The position numbers were made by a program, and so were the translations under genes. 64,000 nucleotides of DNA from Platerodrilus igneus (taxonomy: Eukaryota > Arthropoda > Insecta > Coleoptera > Lycidae): assembly GCA_036346225.1 (NCBI GenBank), contig JARFIW010000139.1, forward strand, positions 5,084,001 through 5,148,000, in the 5' to 3' direction. The notes under the pieces are model-generated. The model was not told the DNA's origin. It did no database searches and worked only from the letters and a program-made list of their open reading frames with translations. Of this stretch, positions 33,896 through 44,969 are shown in pieces; position 1 is the stretch's first letter; every line of letters begins with the position of its first letter.

Positions 33896-34409
33896 CAACG
33901 GTTTAGGAATCAAGTAAAAGACTGTAGAAGCTACCCAGAAGCAAATATAAACACTGACCACAACATCGTAATTATGAAGGCCGCACTTAAATTTAAAAAT
34001 TTGAAAAAAGAAACGGAAAGAAGCACTTTCACTTTGAGAAACTAAAAGATAAACATATTCAAGAAAGATTCGAAAAAAGTCAAATGAATTGCTGAAAGAT
34101 ATCGGGAAAATCTAATACTAAAGAAGTAGAAACAGAATGGAATAACATTAAACCCAGCCTAGACATGGCGGTCACAGATATTCTGGGATATACACAAAAA
34201 AAAACAAGAAACCATGGATAACAAAAGATATCCTGAATTTAATAGAAGAAAGACGAAAATACAAAAATAAATCAGACGAAACAGGAAAACAGAGGTACAA
34301 AGCCATAAAATGGGAAATTGTTCGCAAATGCAGGAAAGTTAATGAACAATGGATTGATGAAAAGTGCAAAAAGGTACAAACTGAGATGGAGGCATAGAAA
34401 CTAATTATA

Positions 34410-34797
34410 ATGATTTTTATGGATATAGAACAGTATAGCAAAAATATAAGGAACGCGGGAGGAAACGTCATTATACAAAATGTAGAGAAAGTGGGTAGAT
34501 GGCAAAAATATATGGGGAATTTATATGCAGGACAGGAACTAACTGCATTAGAACAGGAATCGAACATTGAAAATGATGACTTGGGATATCCTATACTTAG
34601 AGATGAGTGTGAATTTGCATTAAAGGGTCTAAGAAATGGTAAGGCGCTGGGTACAGATAAGGTGCAAGCAGAAACTCTAAAAGCCGCTGGACAAGCTGTA
34701 GCAGAACGTCTCCTCCAACTTGTAAGCAATATGTATGAGACAGGCGAGATACCCAAAAATTTCAAACGTAACATCATAGTAACTATACCAAAAAAGA
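34410..34797 (+). pseudogene. LINE copy D RT, N-terminal part
   Basis: Open segment containing KYMGNLYAGQELTALEQESNIENDDLGYPILRDE, LKGLRNGKALGTDKVQAETLKAAGQAVAERL and EIPKNFKRNIIVTIPKK, the fingers region of the RTE-type RT. It is interrupted at the insertion beginning near 34798; the terminal residues of the open frame past this point come from the insert. Confidence 0.8.
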
Positions 34798-35655
34798 TAG
34801 GTGTTACGTGCCAAAGTGGCCCTGTAACATATGTATTAGGTTAAGTTGATGTACGGAAGTTTCGCGCCATAATTTCAAAAGACGCGGTGCGCGGAATTTT
34901 AATAGACTAGGCGTATACTTCCGTTACGTCATAGTGCATTTGCGCAGATCGTGCGACTCTTCAGGGGTAGACGAATAACTTCGTGCGGACGTGAAAAAGA
35001 CAAAAGAGTGGGGACAAGTTTTCCGTGACGCTCTTCAAACGGGGCTGTTTTGCCCGAACTTTCAAGGAGTGTGGTCGGCCAGGTATCGTATCGTGACTTA
35101 TCTCTAGTATGTAGATTTCCCTTCTGTTTTATCTTGTTTGTCGTCCCTTATAAAACCTGATCCTGCCGCTCCCTACATATTAGGTAGATGAAATTCGTAG
35201 CCACCTAGGCGAAATGAACTCCACGACCCGAGACGAATCGGATGTCCATGCTCAGCCAACAGCCCGGAGAGGAGCCCTGAGTGCCGGTCCGAACGATTTG
35301 GAATAGCGTCGGCGTATCAACTTTAACCCCGAGACATATTTATGTAAGTAATTAACGTATTACCTTTTGTTTTAAATTCTTAAATTTTCCGATTAATGCG
35401 CAATATAATTTTGTGTATTGGTGACGCCATTGGTGTTTGGTCAAGCGGAATCTGTAATAAGGTTCGCGCTGCCCTCCGCTAGAGGCGTCACTCGCTTTAT
35501 TCATTGCGCTTGCGCGATGTATTTATGAACTCTTAAACTGTATTACCGACTTCGTAAACTGTTTTATCGACCTTTAAATGGTAAGAACTTTCACCAATTG
35601 AATTGTAATACGTAATACTATTACGTAATACGTAATACGTACAATAAATTGTAAT
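34798..35655 (+). mobile_element. Probable solo LTR (about 858 bp) inside LINE copy D
   Basis: Copies A and B lack this block: the LINE reads AAAAAAGAGGCGCG across the site. The insert begins near TGTTACGTGCC and ends near ACAATAAATTGTAAT. A 4-5 bp duplication (AAAG) is plausible but ambiguous because of the A run. It has a TATA box (CTTATAAAA, about 35148-35156) and no ORF, which suits a solo LTR. The last 60 bp are rich in TACGTAA(T) repeats. Boundaries are accurate to a few bases only. Confidence 0.6.
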
Positions 35656-36461
35656 AAAGGCGCGTATGGATGTGAAAATTTTCGAACAATAAGTTTGACA
35701 GCACATGTATCAAAAATATTAACTAGAATTGTACAAAAACGAATGGAAAAAAGAGCTTAGGAAATACTAAGAGAAGACCAATTTGGATTTAAGCGAAACA
35801 GGGGAACACAGGAGGCTATTTTAGCTCTGACAGTGATAATGGAGAAAACAATAGAAAAAGGAGAAAGCGTGTATATAGGGTTTGTAGATTTGGAGAAAGC
35901 ATTCGACAACGTAAAATGAAAAAAAAATTGTTCGAAATACTCAAAAAGATTGGAATGAGTTATAGGGATAGACGAATGGTACATAGCTTATACAAAGCAG
36001 CAGTAATAGAATTAGAGCAGGAACGTAGATAAGTAAACATTAGGAAAGGGGTAAGACAGGGATGTGCCCTATCCCCATTCATTTTTAACTTGTACATTGA
36101 AGAGGCGATAAATATATTTGGAATTACTATGCAGGGACAAAAAATTGATATGCTTAGATTTGCAGATGATATAGCGGTATTGGCATCTAGCAAGGAAGAG
36201 TTAGAAGCTGCTCTTAATGAAATGGAGTCGGTTCTAACAGAGAGATACGGTATGATAATTAACAAAACTAAAACTAAAGTACTAGTATGCAAAGGAGGGG
36301 AAAATAAATCAAAAACAGGAATACAAATATGTAACACGAACTTTCAAGAGGTTAAGGATTTCTGCTACCTAGGAAGCCAAATAGCGCAAGATGGGAAAAG
36401 CGCAAAAGATATAAAACAAAGATTAGCACAAGGTCGTGCTACATTTAACAAAAAAAAGTAA
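35656..36461 (+). pseudogene. LINE copy D RT core (contains FADD)
   Basis: RT palm motifs in order are QFGFKRNRGTQEA, VDLEKAFDNVK (motif A), VRQGCALSPFIFNLYIEEAIN (motif B) and MLRFADDIAVLASSKEELEAALNEME (motif C, both Asp), then YGMIINKTKTKVLVCKGGEN, CYLGSQIAQDGKS and LAQGRATFNKKK. The frame from 36090 to 36461 is open and well preserved; upstream there are stops (e.g. TGA near 35918 and a stop near 36031). Confidence 0.85.
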
Positions 36462-36517
36462 TTACTGTTTAAAAACAACAAACATAGAAACAAGGAAAAG
36501 ATTGCTTAAAACATATG

Positions 36518-39178
36518 AAGAGTTCAGGGGAGAAAAGATGAAAGTCCATATTTAATGACAATCAATGTTATGTTATTTATGTATTCTTAAATTGAAATAG
36601 AATTCGGAGCTGCGATAGTGGTAAGCTAAAACGATGGCAGTACAGAGATATACGAATTTGAAATATATGCGGCCTGGGAAAAAAGGACGAGGGTGCTAGT
36701 GATTGTTGACTAAACAGATGAGGGTCCACGGGAGTTAGTAAGTTGCACTGAACCACTAGCTGTTTCATTCTTTTTGTTTTCACTTGCAGTCAGGTAGTCT
36801 GTGCAAAACGTTTGTAAGTTGTTATTGTGACACAACAATATTGTGGTGTTGTTAAAGTGTTTCTGTTAGTTTGAGTATTATCTACAAGTTTGTGTTGTTG
36901 TAGGTGATTAAATGATGAGTGAAAATGATTTTGCTACTATTGAACCTAAGTTAGCAAAAAAAAGAAAATCTTATGGACGTTTACAAGATATTACAAATCA
37001 ACTAAGGTTAAGTACTCAGAAAACTGACGAAGACTGTAAGTGTCTACGGCTTCAATGTTTTAAAAATATTGCTTTGGATGAACGAATGTTCATTATTTCT
37101 AAATGTAATGAAATTAAATCTTATGATGAACAATCGGTTTATATTTGTGGGCTCATTACTTGCCAGCAAGTAATTCGGCATCGCCCTAAAGAAACTGAAA
37201 ATGAAGCCGACTTTCATACATACTCTTATTCTTATAAGATTAGGATTCTAAGAAATGGTGAATTATCCGAAGTTCCAGTATGCTATAAGGTATTTATGTC
37301 ACTACACGGTGTAACTGGCAAGAGAATACAAACGTTACAGAAAGAACTCACAACAACAGGAGCTGCCCCCTTGGACATGCGTAAACACAAATCGAGACCC
37401 AATATGCTATCGAATACTAATTTGAACTACGTAATGGAGCATATTGGCTCTTTTCGAGGAAGAACTTCTCACTATAGCTTGAACAAATAAAAAAAACTGT
37501 ACTTGCCCGAGGAACTTAACATTAACAAAATGCATGTCATGTTCAAGGAAAAGTACCCCCAAGTTGTTATATCTTATTAAAAATACAGGGAAATATTCAA
37601 TAAAAATTTCAATTCAAGTTTTGGGTATCCACGATCGTACACCTGTAGTTTTTGTGACCAGCACAAAGTCAAAGTAGAAGCCATTCAATGTAAGTTAGCT
37701 GACACAGTGGTCTCTGTTTCTACAAAGCCAAAACTGATCTCGGAATTGACAAAGCTTGATTCTGAAAAGAGTTACATTTAAGGAAAAGTCAGGCATTTTA
37801 TATGCGTAAGAGATGTGAGAAACAAATTTCGCAGAAAAATAAAACTACAGTTGCTATTGCAATGGACTACCAGAAAAACCTAAATGTTCCAAATATTAGC
37901 ACAAACGATGCGTACTACAAAAGGAAACTTTTGTTTTATATGTTCAACATTCTTCAATTATCAGATGCAGAATCATTTTTTTTATACATACCCTGAAGTA
38001 TCAGCAAAAAAGGGAGCTGTGCTTTATGCTGTTTGATTATATAATGAATCATTTAGATCCAGAAGTAAAAAAACTGACAATATTTTGCGACTCATGCAGA
38101 GGGCAAAATAAAAATTATGCTATTTTCAGGATGTTACATTATATTGTACACTTTGTAAAAAGACTTGATTTGGTTACTGTTGTTTTCCCAATTCGTGGTC
38201 ATTCGTACCTCGAATGCGATAAAAACATGGGGCTTATTAATGCAAAAACTGTAGTTGAAGTACCTTCTCAATGGAATGATGTTGTGCTACATTCCCGCAT
38301 AAGACCTAAGCCCTTTGAAGTAATAGATTGTGAAAATCAAGCCATTTTCAAGTCTTGGACAAAGTTTCTCTCAAGTTTATATATCAAGAAATGTCTCTTT
38401 AAAAGAAGGCCTGTACGAGAGCTAAAGTTTAATAAGGATCATCCCAGAATGGCACTGCACCAAGACACTTACAATGGTGCTTTTGTGCAAACTGTCATCA
38501 TTAAACCAAAAAGAAAACAGCTGTCTCTAGCTGAAGGCTTGTTTCATCTACCTTTCTTTGCTTACGTTGACCGTCTTCCAATAACGAATCAAAAATATAA
38601 AGATCTCCAGCATCTCAAGAAATTTTGCTCTGTTGAAAGTCAGCAATACTTTGACAAATTGCCTTATGTCTAATGTTCTTGTGTTCTTTTTAAATTTGTA
38701 AAACTTTGAACAAAGTTTATAAACTACAATTAGATTAATTGAATTAAATCGATTGCTACAGATAAATCCATAAACTACTCTTGATCTTTTTTGGATGATT
38801 TTACACAATCCCCCCTCTCTAACTTTTTAAAAATTGTATGAATGCAACCAATAATAAAAAAATAGCGCACAATGACTCTTTTTTGCTTTTTCAATAAATT
38901 TGGAAACTCAACTTTTTTTTCTGTTCTAATGGATACTCATCTTTTTTGCTTTGTGGTTTATGTACTTAACCACAAAATTATGCTTTTTTTTGTTACAACA
39001 ATTACTTAGAAAACTGATTGTTAGGGTATTTCATTATTAAAATCATACTCTTAGGGAATAGGCTAATTGGTATTGTCCTAAAACTTTATTTGTTAATTTT
39101 ATAGCGTTTTAGAATTAAACATTGCTTTTTCTCAAAATTTTAATTTTTGGACCTTCATCGTTTTTCCCCTGGACTCTT
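36518..39178 (+). mobile_element. DNA transposon of uncertain superfamily, 2661 bp, 6-bp target duplication
   Basis: Terminal inverted repeats of about 31 bp (36518-36548 and 39148-39178, four mismatches) start AAGAGT(T/C)CAGGGG. The LINE target CATATG (36512-36517) is duplicated as CATATA (39179-39184); uninterrupted LINE copies read AAAACATATGTGTGGAGC, so the left half and right half rejoin exactly after removing the element and one duplication. It encodes one protein family in pieces (36912-38673). The 6-bp duplication excludes mariner, piggyBac and hAT; IS3EU- or Dada-like groups have similar duplication sizes, but assignment needs a search. Confidence 0.85.
36912..38673 (+). pseudogene. 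Putative DDE/RNase H-fold transposase (DUF7869-like), three stops and frameshifts
   Basis: The protein starts at the ATG at 36912-36914. In-frame TAA stops occur at 37488, 37578 and 37779; around the first two the frame continues sensibly (KKLYLPEELNI, then YREIFNKNFNI). Frame changes follow before 37802 and before 38026. The N-terminal half has basic residues and a Cys pair (CKCLRLQC); the middle has TCSFCDQHK, a zinc-binding CxxC. The second half has AMDYQKNLNVP (an Asp at the RNase H-like first strand), LTIFCDSCRGQNKN (second Asp) and FPIRGHSYLECDKNMG. This pattern is common in uncharacterised insect proteins. A transposase role is inferred from the TIRs and target duplication around it. 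Confidence 0.65.
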
Positions 39179-39594
39179 CATATATGTGGAGCACAGCACT
39201 GTACGGCTGTGAAGCCCGGACAATAAAAAACGCGGACAAGAAAAATGTAGAAGCTTTTGAAATGTGGTGCTACAGACGTATGATAAAGATATCATGGACA
39301 AACAAAGTTAAGAACCAAGAGGTACTAAAAATGGCAGGGGAAGAAAGAAATATGTGGAAAACTGTAAAAAATAGGAGAGATAAGATGATGGGATACATAC
39401 TACGGCATGAGGGAATAGTGCGGAATATATTAGAAGCAGAGATAGGAAAAAAGAGAAGAAGAGGCAGACCTAGGTTAGACTACTGCACACAGATAGTAAA
39501 AGATGTAGGCTGTAGGGGTTTCAGGGAAATGTGTAGGCTAGCTCAGAATAGAAATCAATGGAGGTACGCATTCAACCAGTCCCAAGATGGATAA
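39179..39594 (+). pseudogene. LINE copy D RT C-terminal segment
   Basis: An open frame from 39184 to TAA at 39592. Visible are MWSTALYGCEARTIKNADKK, CYRRMIKISWTNKVKNQEVLKM, MWKTVKNRRDKMMGYILRHEG, RGRPRLDYCTQIVKDVGC and CRLAQNRNQWRYAFNQSQDG as the C-terminus. This is the best preserved C-terminus of the three copies. The apparent Met at 39184 comes from the CATATA/TGTGG junction created by the transposon. Confidence 0.85.
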
Positions 39595-40112
39595 ATTAAT
39601 GACGAAAAGGGTAACTGTACTTAAACATTATGATTATTATAAGCAACTACAAGTATTGGTTGGGCAATATTCTCGAATAATGTTAATTGTGTGAAAGGAT
39701 TTACTGGAAAACTATTAATTCAGCAACTGTCTAAGTGTTGGAGGATCTTGGCAGCCACAGGCTGCTTAACCCCCTTTACTGAATCTCGGTGAAGTAGGGC
39801 ATAGAATTAGAAAACAATAGACGGGGAACCGAGCTGTTTACAGGCTGTGTGAGAATTTCAGGGAGCTGTGTAGGCTAGCTCAGAATATAAATAAGTGCAG
39901 GTACGTGTCCCACCAGTTTTGAGACGGAAACCTAATGACGAAAATATAAACGCAGATAAATCTGATAATTATTATAAACAACTACAGGAGTTGGTTGTGA
40001 AATATCTGCAACTAATGTTGACTGCGCGAAAAGATATATTGGACAAAATATTAAATCGGTAAATATTTAAGTGCTGAGGAACTTGGCAGCTACAGGCTGC
40101 TCACCCCCTCAC

Positions 40113-40410
40113 AACCTTACATGTGATTTCCCGATGCTTCACCCAAAGGTACTACATTGACCAGGAAGCGAGCTTTTTTTACCTGGAAAATTTGGAATTT
40201 TGCTGAACCCTTGCTGTTCTAAGCAAGGTAGGGATCTTTAACGTGCGTTACAACACACACACGGGACCTCCATTTTCACCTTTCATCCGAACGAGAGTGT
40301 ATTTTTGTGAAAAATGCTCGCCTAACATTTTTCAAGCGGACCGTGTCGGGATTCGAACCCGGGACCTTGGGCGTAGTAGTCATACAAATACCACTACGCC
40401 ATGGAGCCGC
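40113..40410 (-). mobile_element. tRNA-derived SINE (family 1), full copy
   Basis: On the minus strand the head reads GGCTCCATGGCGTAGTGGTA (A-box region) and then GGTTCGAATCC (B box, about 40346-40356), the pol III internal promoter of a tRNA. A non-tRNA body follows to the tail near ACATGTAAGGTT. The flanking CCCCTTCAC motif marks the insertion site. Confidence 0.85.
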
Positions 40411-40419
40411 CCCCTTCAC

Positions 40420-40715
40420 AACCTTACATGTAATTTTTTAATGCTCCTCCGTAGGTACTGCATTGGCCAGGAAGCGAGTTTTTTTTACCTGGAAAATTTG
40501 GAATTTTGCCTAACCCTTGCTGTTTCAAGCAAGGTAGGGATCTCTAATGTGCGTGACAGCACACACACGGGGCCTCCATTTTACCTCTCATCCGACCGAG
40601 GGTGTATTTTTGTGAAAAATGCTCGCCTAACATTTTTCAAGCGGACCGTGTCAGGATTCGAACCCGGGACCTTGGGCGTAGTAGTCACATACATACCACT
40701 ACGCCACGGAGCCGC
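40420..40715 (-). mobile_element. tRNA-derived SINE (family 1), second full copy
   Basis: Nearly the same as the copy at 40113-40410 and in the same orientation, with head GGCTCCGTGGCGTAGTGGTA and B box GGTTCGAATCC. The two are separated by about 9 bp, CCCTTCACA, which repeats the target motif, so the array could be a serial insertion at one site or a duplication. Confidence 0.85.
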
Positions 40716-41275
40716 CTCCTTCTTCACAAGCACTGAATGTCAATGAAATAGGGTATATAACTGTAAAACAATAGAAGGGAACCGAACTGCATCTAACAAG
40801 AAAGAACAGCGCCTATGATGAAAGACAACAAACATAGAAACAAGAAGAAAATTGTTGTAAGCATATGTGTGGAGCACAGCACAGTATGTCTATGAAATAC
40901 GGGCAGTAGGAAAAGCAGACAGAAAAACGGTAACAGCCTTTTAGAATGCTGTGCCTCGGATGTATGAGGATGATAGCATGGACAGACAAAGTTAATAACA
41001 AATAGATTATAGAAATAGTAGGGGAAAAAGGATATCTGTGGAAAAACAATAAGAGACATAGAAGGGCAGAACACGTTCTAAGGCATTTTTGGGGAATAGT
41101 ATGGGATATATCACAAGCAGAGATAGGAAAAGTGAGTTAGATGTAGACCTAGATCAGATAGTGATAGATGCAGACTGTACAAATTTCAGGGAAATGTGTA
41201 GGTTATTTCAGAATAGGAAACATTGATGGTACGCGTCTAACCAGTTCCAGGACTGAAGACCTAATGATGATGATA

Positions 41276-42269
41276 AAGATGATTAATTTGCAACAGGAAT
41301 AGTGAGTCGGATAATCATTATTCCCTCTTGTAAACCAATTAGAAAAGGGTATTTGAATCATACTTTTTGTGACAATTACTTTCCCCATAGCAAACACCGA
41401 ACTGTCAAATTTGTGTAAAAAAAAATCCAAAGCCGTAGAGGACCGTCGGCTAAAACAAGATAATCGGATAAGCAAAATACCTCTTTTGTATTTCTATACC
41501 GTGTATTTGAGTTTGTTCAATGCTCCATCCGAATGTACTACATTGACCAGGATGCGGATTTTTATCTAGAAATTTTGAATTTAGCCGAAACCTTACCATT
41601 CCAGGCAAGGTAGGGATCTTCAACGTGCGTAACAACACACCCTGTAACAGTCTCATTTGTAGGGTGGCTTGTACTGTAGTTTGATAATGATTTTAAATTA
41701 ATTTCCCATTAGGATCTTACAGATATGGATTAAGGGTAACATATTCTCTTTGTTTGGGGTTATTATTTATTCGTCAGTGGAAACATTTATTTAATAGTTA
41801 ATTCTTCTGGTATTTAAATTAATGTAGTTAATTTTTCTATATTTGAAAATTAAAAATTCACAGCATAATTCAGATTGTTTAAGTTTCTAGAATATTTTAA
41901 GATTATAGGTGTTTTCAAGTTATATTGTAGTGCGCATGTATATTTTTAGAGAATGTAAATTTGTAAAACAGTCACTCGTAGCACTGTTCTTGGTAAGAAA
42001 ATTCTATTTAATTAACGGATTAGATTTTAAAGTGATTTTTAATTTGAAATTCAGTGAGGGAATAATTTATATTTAGGGTACTCTTACAAGTAATTATCTT
42101 GATAAATAAATGTGTTCGGATCATGACGTATTTTATTGAAGAAGTTCCGTTCATGGTTTGGAATGTATTATTCAATGTTGAATAGGTCATTAGAGTTATG
42201 AAAGTATTTTTAACAGCTTTTTCGGAGGCCATTTTGCTTCTTCATTTGTATTAAAAAACAAGTGATTGT
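41276..42269. other. Interval with a SINE fragment, otherwise unassigned
   Basis: 41515-41641 is a 3' part of the same SINE family on the minus strand (shares ACTACATTGACCAGGATGCG and GGTAGGGATCTTCAACGTGC). The tRNA head is missing. The remainder to 42269 is AT-rich and may be 5'UTR of the following LINE. Confidence 0.6.
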
Positions 42270-42468
42270 ATGGGCTCATCTAGAGATGATTGCTATCATC
42301 CACTAAGAGAAAGGAATGAAGATGTCAAGAGTGCCGATCTGATGATATAACTAGTTACCATGAAAGTAAGAAGGAAGAACCTCTAGATTTTGCTAAAGCG
42401 CTTAACAATATTACAAAAAGTTTGAATCAATACAAAAATGTATTATCCGAACTAGTGCAAGATGTAAA

Positions 42469-44961
42469 AGGTCTATTGAGCTGTCTAAGCCAAATTATCA
42501 GAACACATCAAAATATATATAGGAATTATTTGCTAATTATTTGCTTTTTTGCTGATAAAACCAATTTTTTTGCTATATCTGTCAAAAAAGTTACAAGTGG
42601 CTAGATAGCTTAATAGTAAGCTATCTAGCCAACTGTAAAAAAAATACCTAAACAAAATAAAATAAAAAAATTCACAGTATATAAATTATTTGCTATTTTT
42701 TGCAACCATTTGCAAAAGAAAAAAAATCAAATTTTCAAATAATAAAATAAATATCAATATTTACAAGAGTAAAGTACATTAAAGAAATTAATTGCAGGCA
42801 TGACTAAAGAATACCTACGTTTTATGAATTATTTACTCTTAAAATATGCAACTCCCGAATTTTTGCTCGCAAAATTAATATAAAAACCTACAAAATATCA
42901 TATACCCACTTCGAATTTACAAGAATAAAGTACATTAAAGAAATTAATTGTTGGCATAACTATATCATTCATATGTTTTATGAATTACTTGCGCTTTAGA
43001 TATGCAACTCCCGAATTTTTTGCTCGCGAAATTAAATGTTCAAACGATAATAATGGCCTTTTGTCGTTTTTTTATATTAATTTCGTGAGCAAAACATTCA
43101 GGATTTACATAATTTAATAGCAAATAAATCAAGCTACATGATTATGGAATTATTATAGAAGCAATTAATTTTTTAAAAGCACTTTACTCTTGTAGTCTCA
43201 GGCCAACTTATATTATTATTATCATTTGAACATCTAATTTGGCGAGCAAAAAATTTGGGAGTTGCATATCTAAAGAGCAAATAATTCATAAACATTGTAA
43301 ACGCTATAGTTGTGCCAGCAATTAATTTCTTTAATGTATTTTATTCTTGTAGATTCGAAGTGGCTGGATGGCCTTTTGTCGTTTTTTATATTAATTTCGC
43401 TACCAAAATATTCAGCAGTTGTATATTTAAGGGCAACTAATATATAGAACGTAGAAATTCTAGTCATGCTAGCAATTAATTCCTTTAATATATTTTTACT
43501 CTTAGATGGTGTACAACATCTTGATATTTATTCCATAATTCGAGAAAGATAATTTTTTCGTTTACAAATGGTAGCAAAAAAATAGCAAATTATGTATGAA
43601 TTGTTAATTTTTATTGTATTTTGTGTAGGTATTTTTTGTGATTGGCTGGATAGCTTAATATTAAACTATTTAGCCAATCAAAAAAATACCTACACAAAAT
43701 AAAATAAAAATTAACTATTCATACATAATTTGCTATTTTTTGCTACCATTTGCAAACGAAAAAAAATCATATCTCGAATAATGAAATAAATATTGACATC
43801 TACAACAGTAAAGTGCATTAATGAAATTAATTACTGACACATCTATAGCATTTACAATGTTTATGAATTATTTGCTCTTTAGATATGCAGCTCCGGAATT
43901 TTTTGCTCGCTAAATTAGATGTTCAAACGATAATAATAATATAAGTTAGCCTGGGACTACAAGAGTAAAGTGCTTTTAAAAAATTAATTGCATCTATCAT
44001 AATTTTATAATCATGTAGCTTGATTTATTTGCTCTTAAATTATGTAAATCCTGAATTTTTTGCTCACGAAATTAATATAAAAGAACGACAAAAGGCCATC
44101 CAGCCACTTCGAATCTACAAGAATAAAATACATTAAAAAAATTAATTGCTGTCACAACTATAGCGTTTACCAATGTTTATGAATTATTTGCTCTTTAGAT
44201 ATGCAGCTCTCAAATTTTTTGCTCGCCATATTAGATGTTCAAACGATAATAATAATATAAGTTGGCTTGAGACTACAAGAGTAAAGTGCTTTTACAAAAT
44301 TAATTGCTTCTATCATAATTTTATAATCATGTAGCTTGATTTATTTGCTCTTAAATTATGTAAATCCTGAATTTTTTGCTCACGAAATTAATATAAAAGA
44401 ACGACAAAAGGCCATTATTATCGTTTGAACATTTAATTTCGCGAGCAAAAAATTCGGGAGTTGCATATCATAAAACATGAATGATATAGTTATGCCAACA
44501 ATTAATTTCTTTAATGTACTTTATTCTTGTAAATTCGAAGTGGGTATATGATATTTTGTAGTTTTTTATATTAATTTCGCGAGCAAAAATTCGGGAGTTG
44601 CATATTTTAAGAGTAAATAATTTATAAAACGTAGGTATTCTTTAGTCATGCCAGCAATTAATTACTTTAATGTACTTTACTCTTGTAGATATTGATATTT
44701 ATTTTATTATTATAAAAAAATTTGATTTTTTTTTCTTTTGTAAATGGTAGCAAAAAAATAGCAAATAATTTATATATTGTTAATTTTTTCATTTTATTTT
44801 GTGTAGGTATTTTTTTAAGCTATCTAGCGACTTTTAACTTTTTTTACAGATATAGCAAAAAAATTGGTTTTATCAGCAAGAAATAGCAAATAATTAGCAA
44901 ATAATTCCTATATATATTTTGATGTGTTCTGATAATTTGGCTCAGACAGCTTAATAGACCT
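42469..44961. mobile_element. Foldback element, 2493 bp, ~9-bp target duplication
   Basis: The two ends are inverted copies beginning AGGTCTATT(G/A)AGCTGTCT, and pairing continues along most of the element around a centre near 43.7 kb. AGATGTAAA (42460-42468) on the left recurs as AGATGTAAC (44962-44970) on the right, an 8-9 bp target duplication. No ORF is present. Each arm is itself made of smaller modules that alternate in orientation; about eleven copies of one module with GCAACTCCCGAATTTTTTGC can be seen. Length of duplication and structure resemble Drosophila Foldback elements. Confidence 0.8.
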
Positions 44962-44969
44962 AGATGTAA

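Larger units (their letters stand above)
32988..41275 (+). mobile_element. RTE-like LINE copy D with two nested insertions and tail array
   Basis: LINE pieces are 32988-34797 (5'UTR, endonuclease, linker, start of RT), 35656-36517 (RT core) and 39185-41275 (RT C-terminus plus tail). Between them lie a solo-LTR-like insert (34798-35655) and a DNA transposon (36518-39178). The pieces align in order with copy A, so no LINE sequence was lost at the insertion points. This is the copy that keeps the RT motif C (FADD, near 36159). Frameshifts and stops are present but fewer than in copy A. Confidence 0.85.
39590..41275 (+). repeat. Tandem tail array of LINE copy D (T1, T2, two SINEs, T3)
   Basis: T1 (39590-39778) and T2 (39779-40105) correspond to the units after copy A, followed by two SINEs (40113-40410 and 40420-40715), then T3 (40727-41275). 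T3 is longer here than in copy A: it re-includes a degenerate RT C-terminus (from the KTTNIETR region through SWTDKVNNK to the end near 41265) before the UTR-like end. Confidence 0.7.

Noticed and set aside
36780..36911. 5' exon of a host gene upstream of the DUF7869-like protein
   Set aside because: The sequence lies inside the TIR-bounded transposon, so the protein belongs to the element and not to a host gene.
40330..40410. tRNA gene on the minus strand
   Set aside because: A and B boxes are present, but the acceptor ends do not pair well and the sequence runs into a repeated non-tRNA body found in several copies.
40243..40746. A 167-residue ORF across 40243-40746
   Set aside because: It is translated SINE sequence: the same peptide block appears twice because two SINE copies lie in tandem.
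43000..44500. CRISPR-like array, suggested by regularly spaced repeats
   Set aside because: The repeats alternate in orientation, vary in length and sit inside a foldback transposon of a eukaryotic genome.
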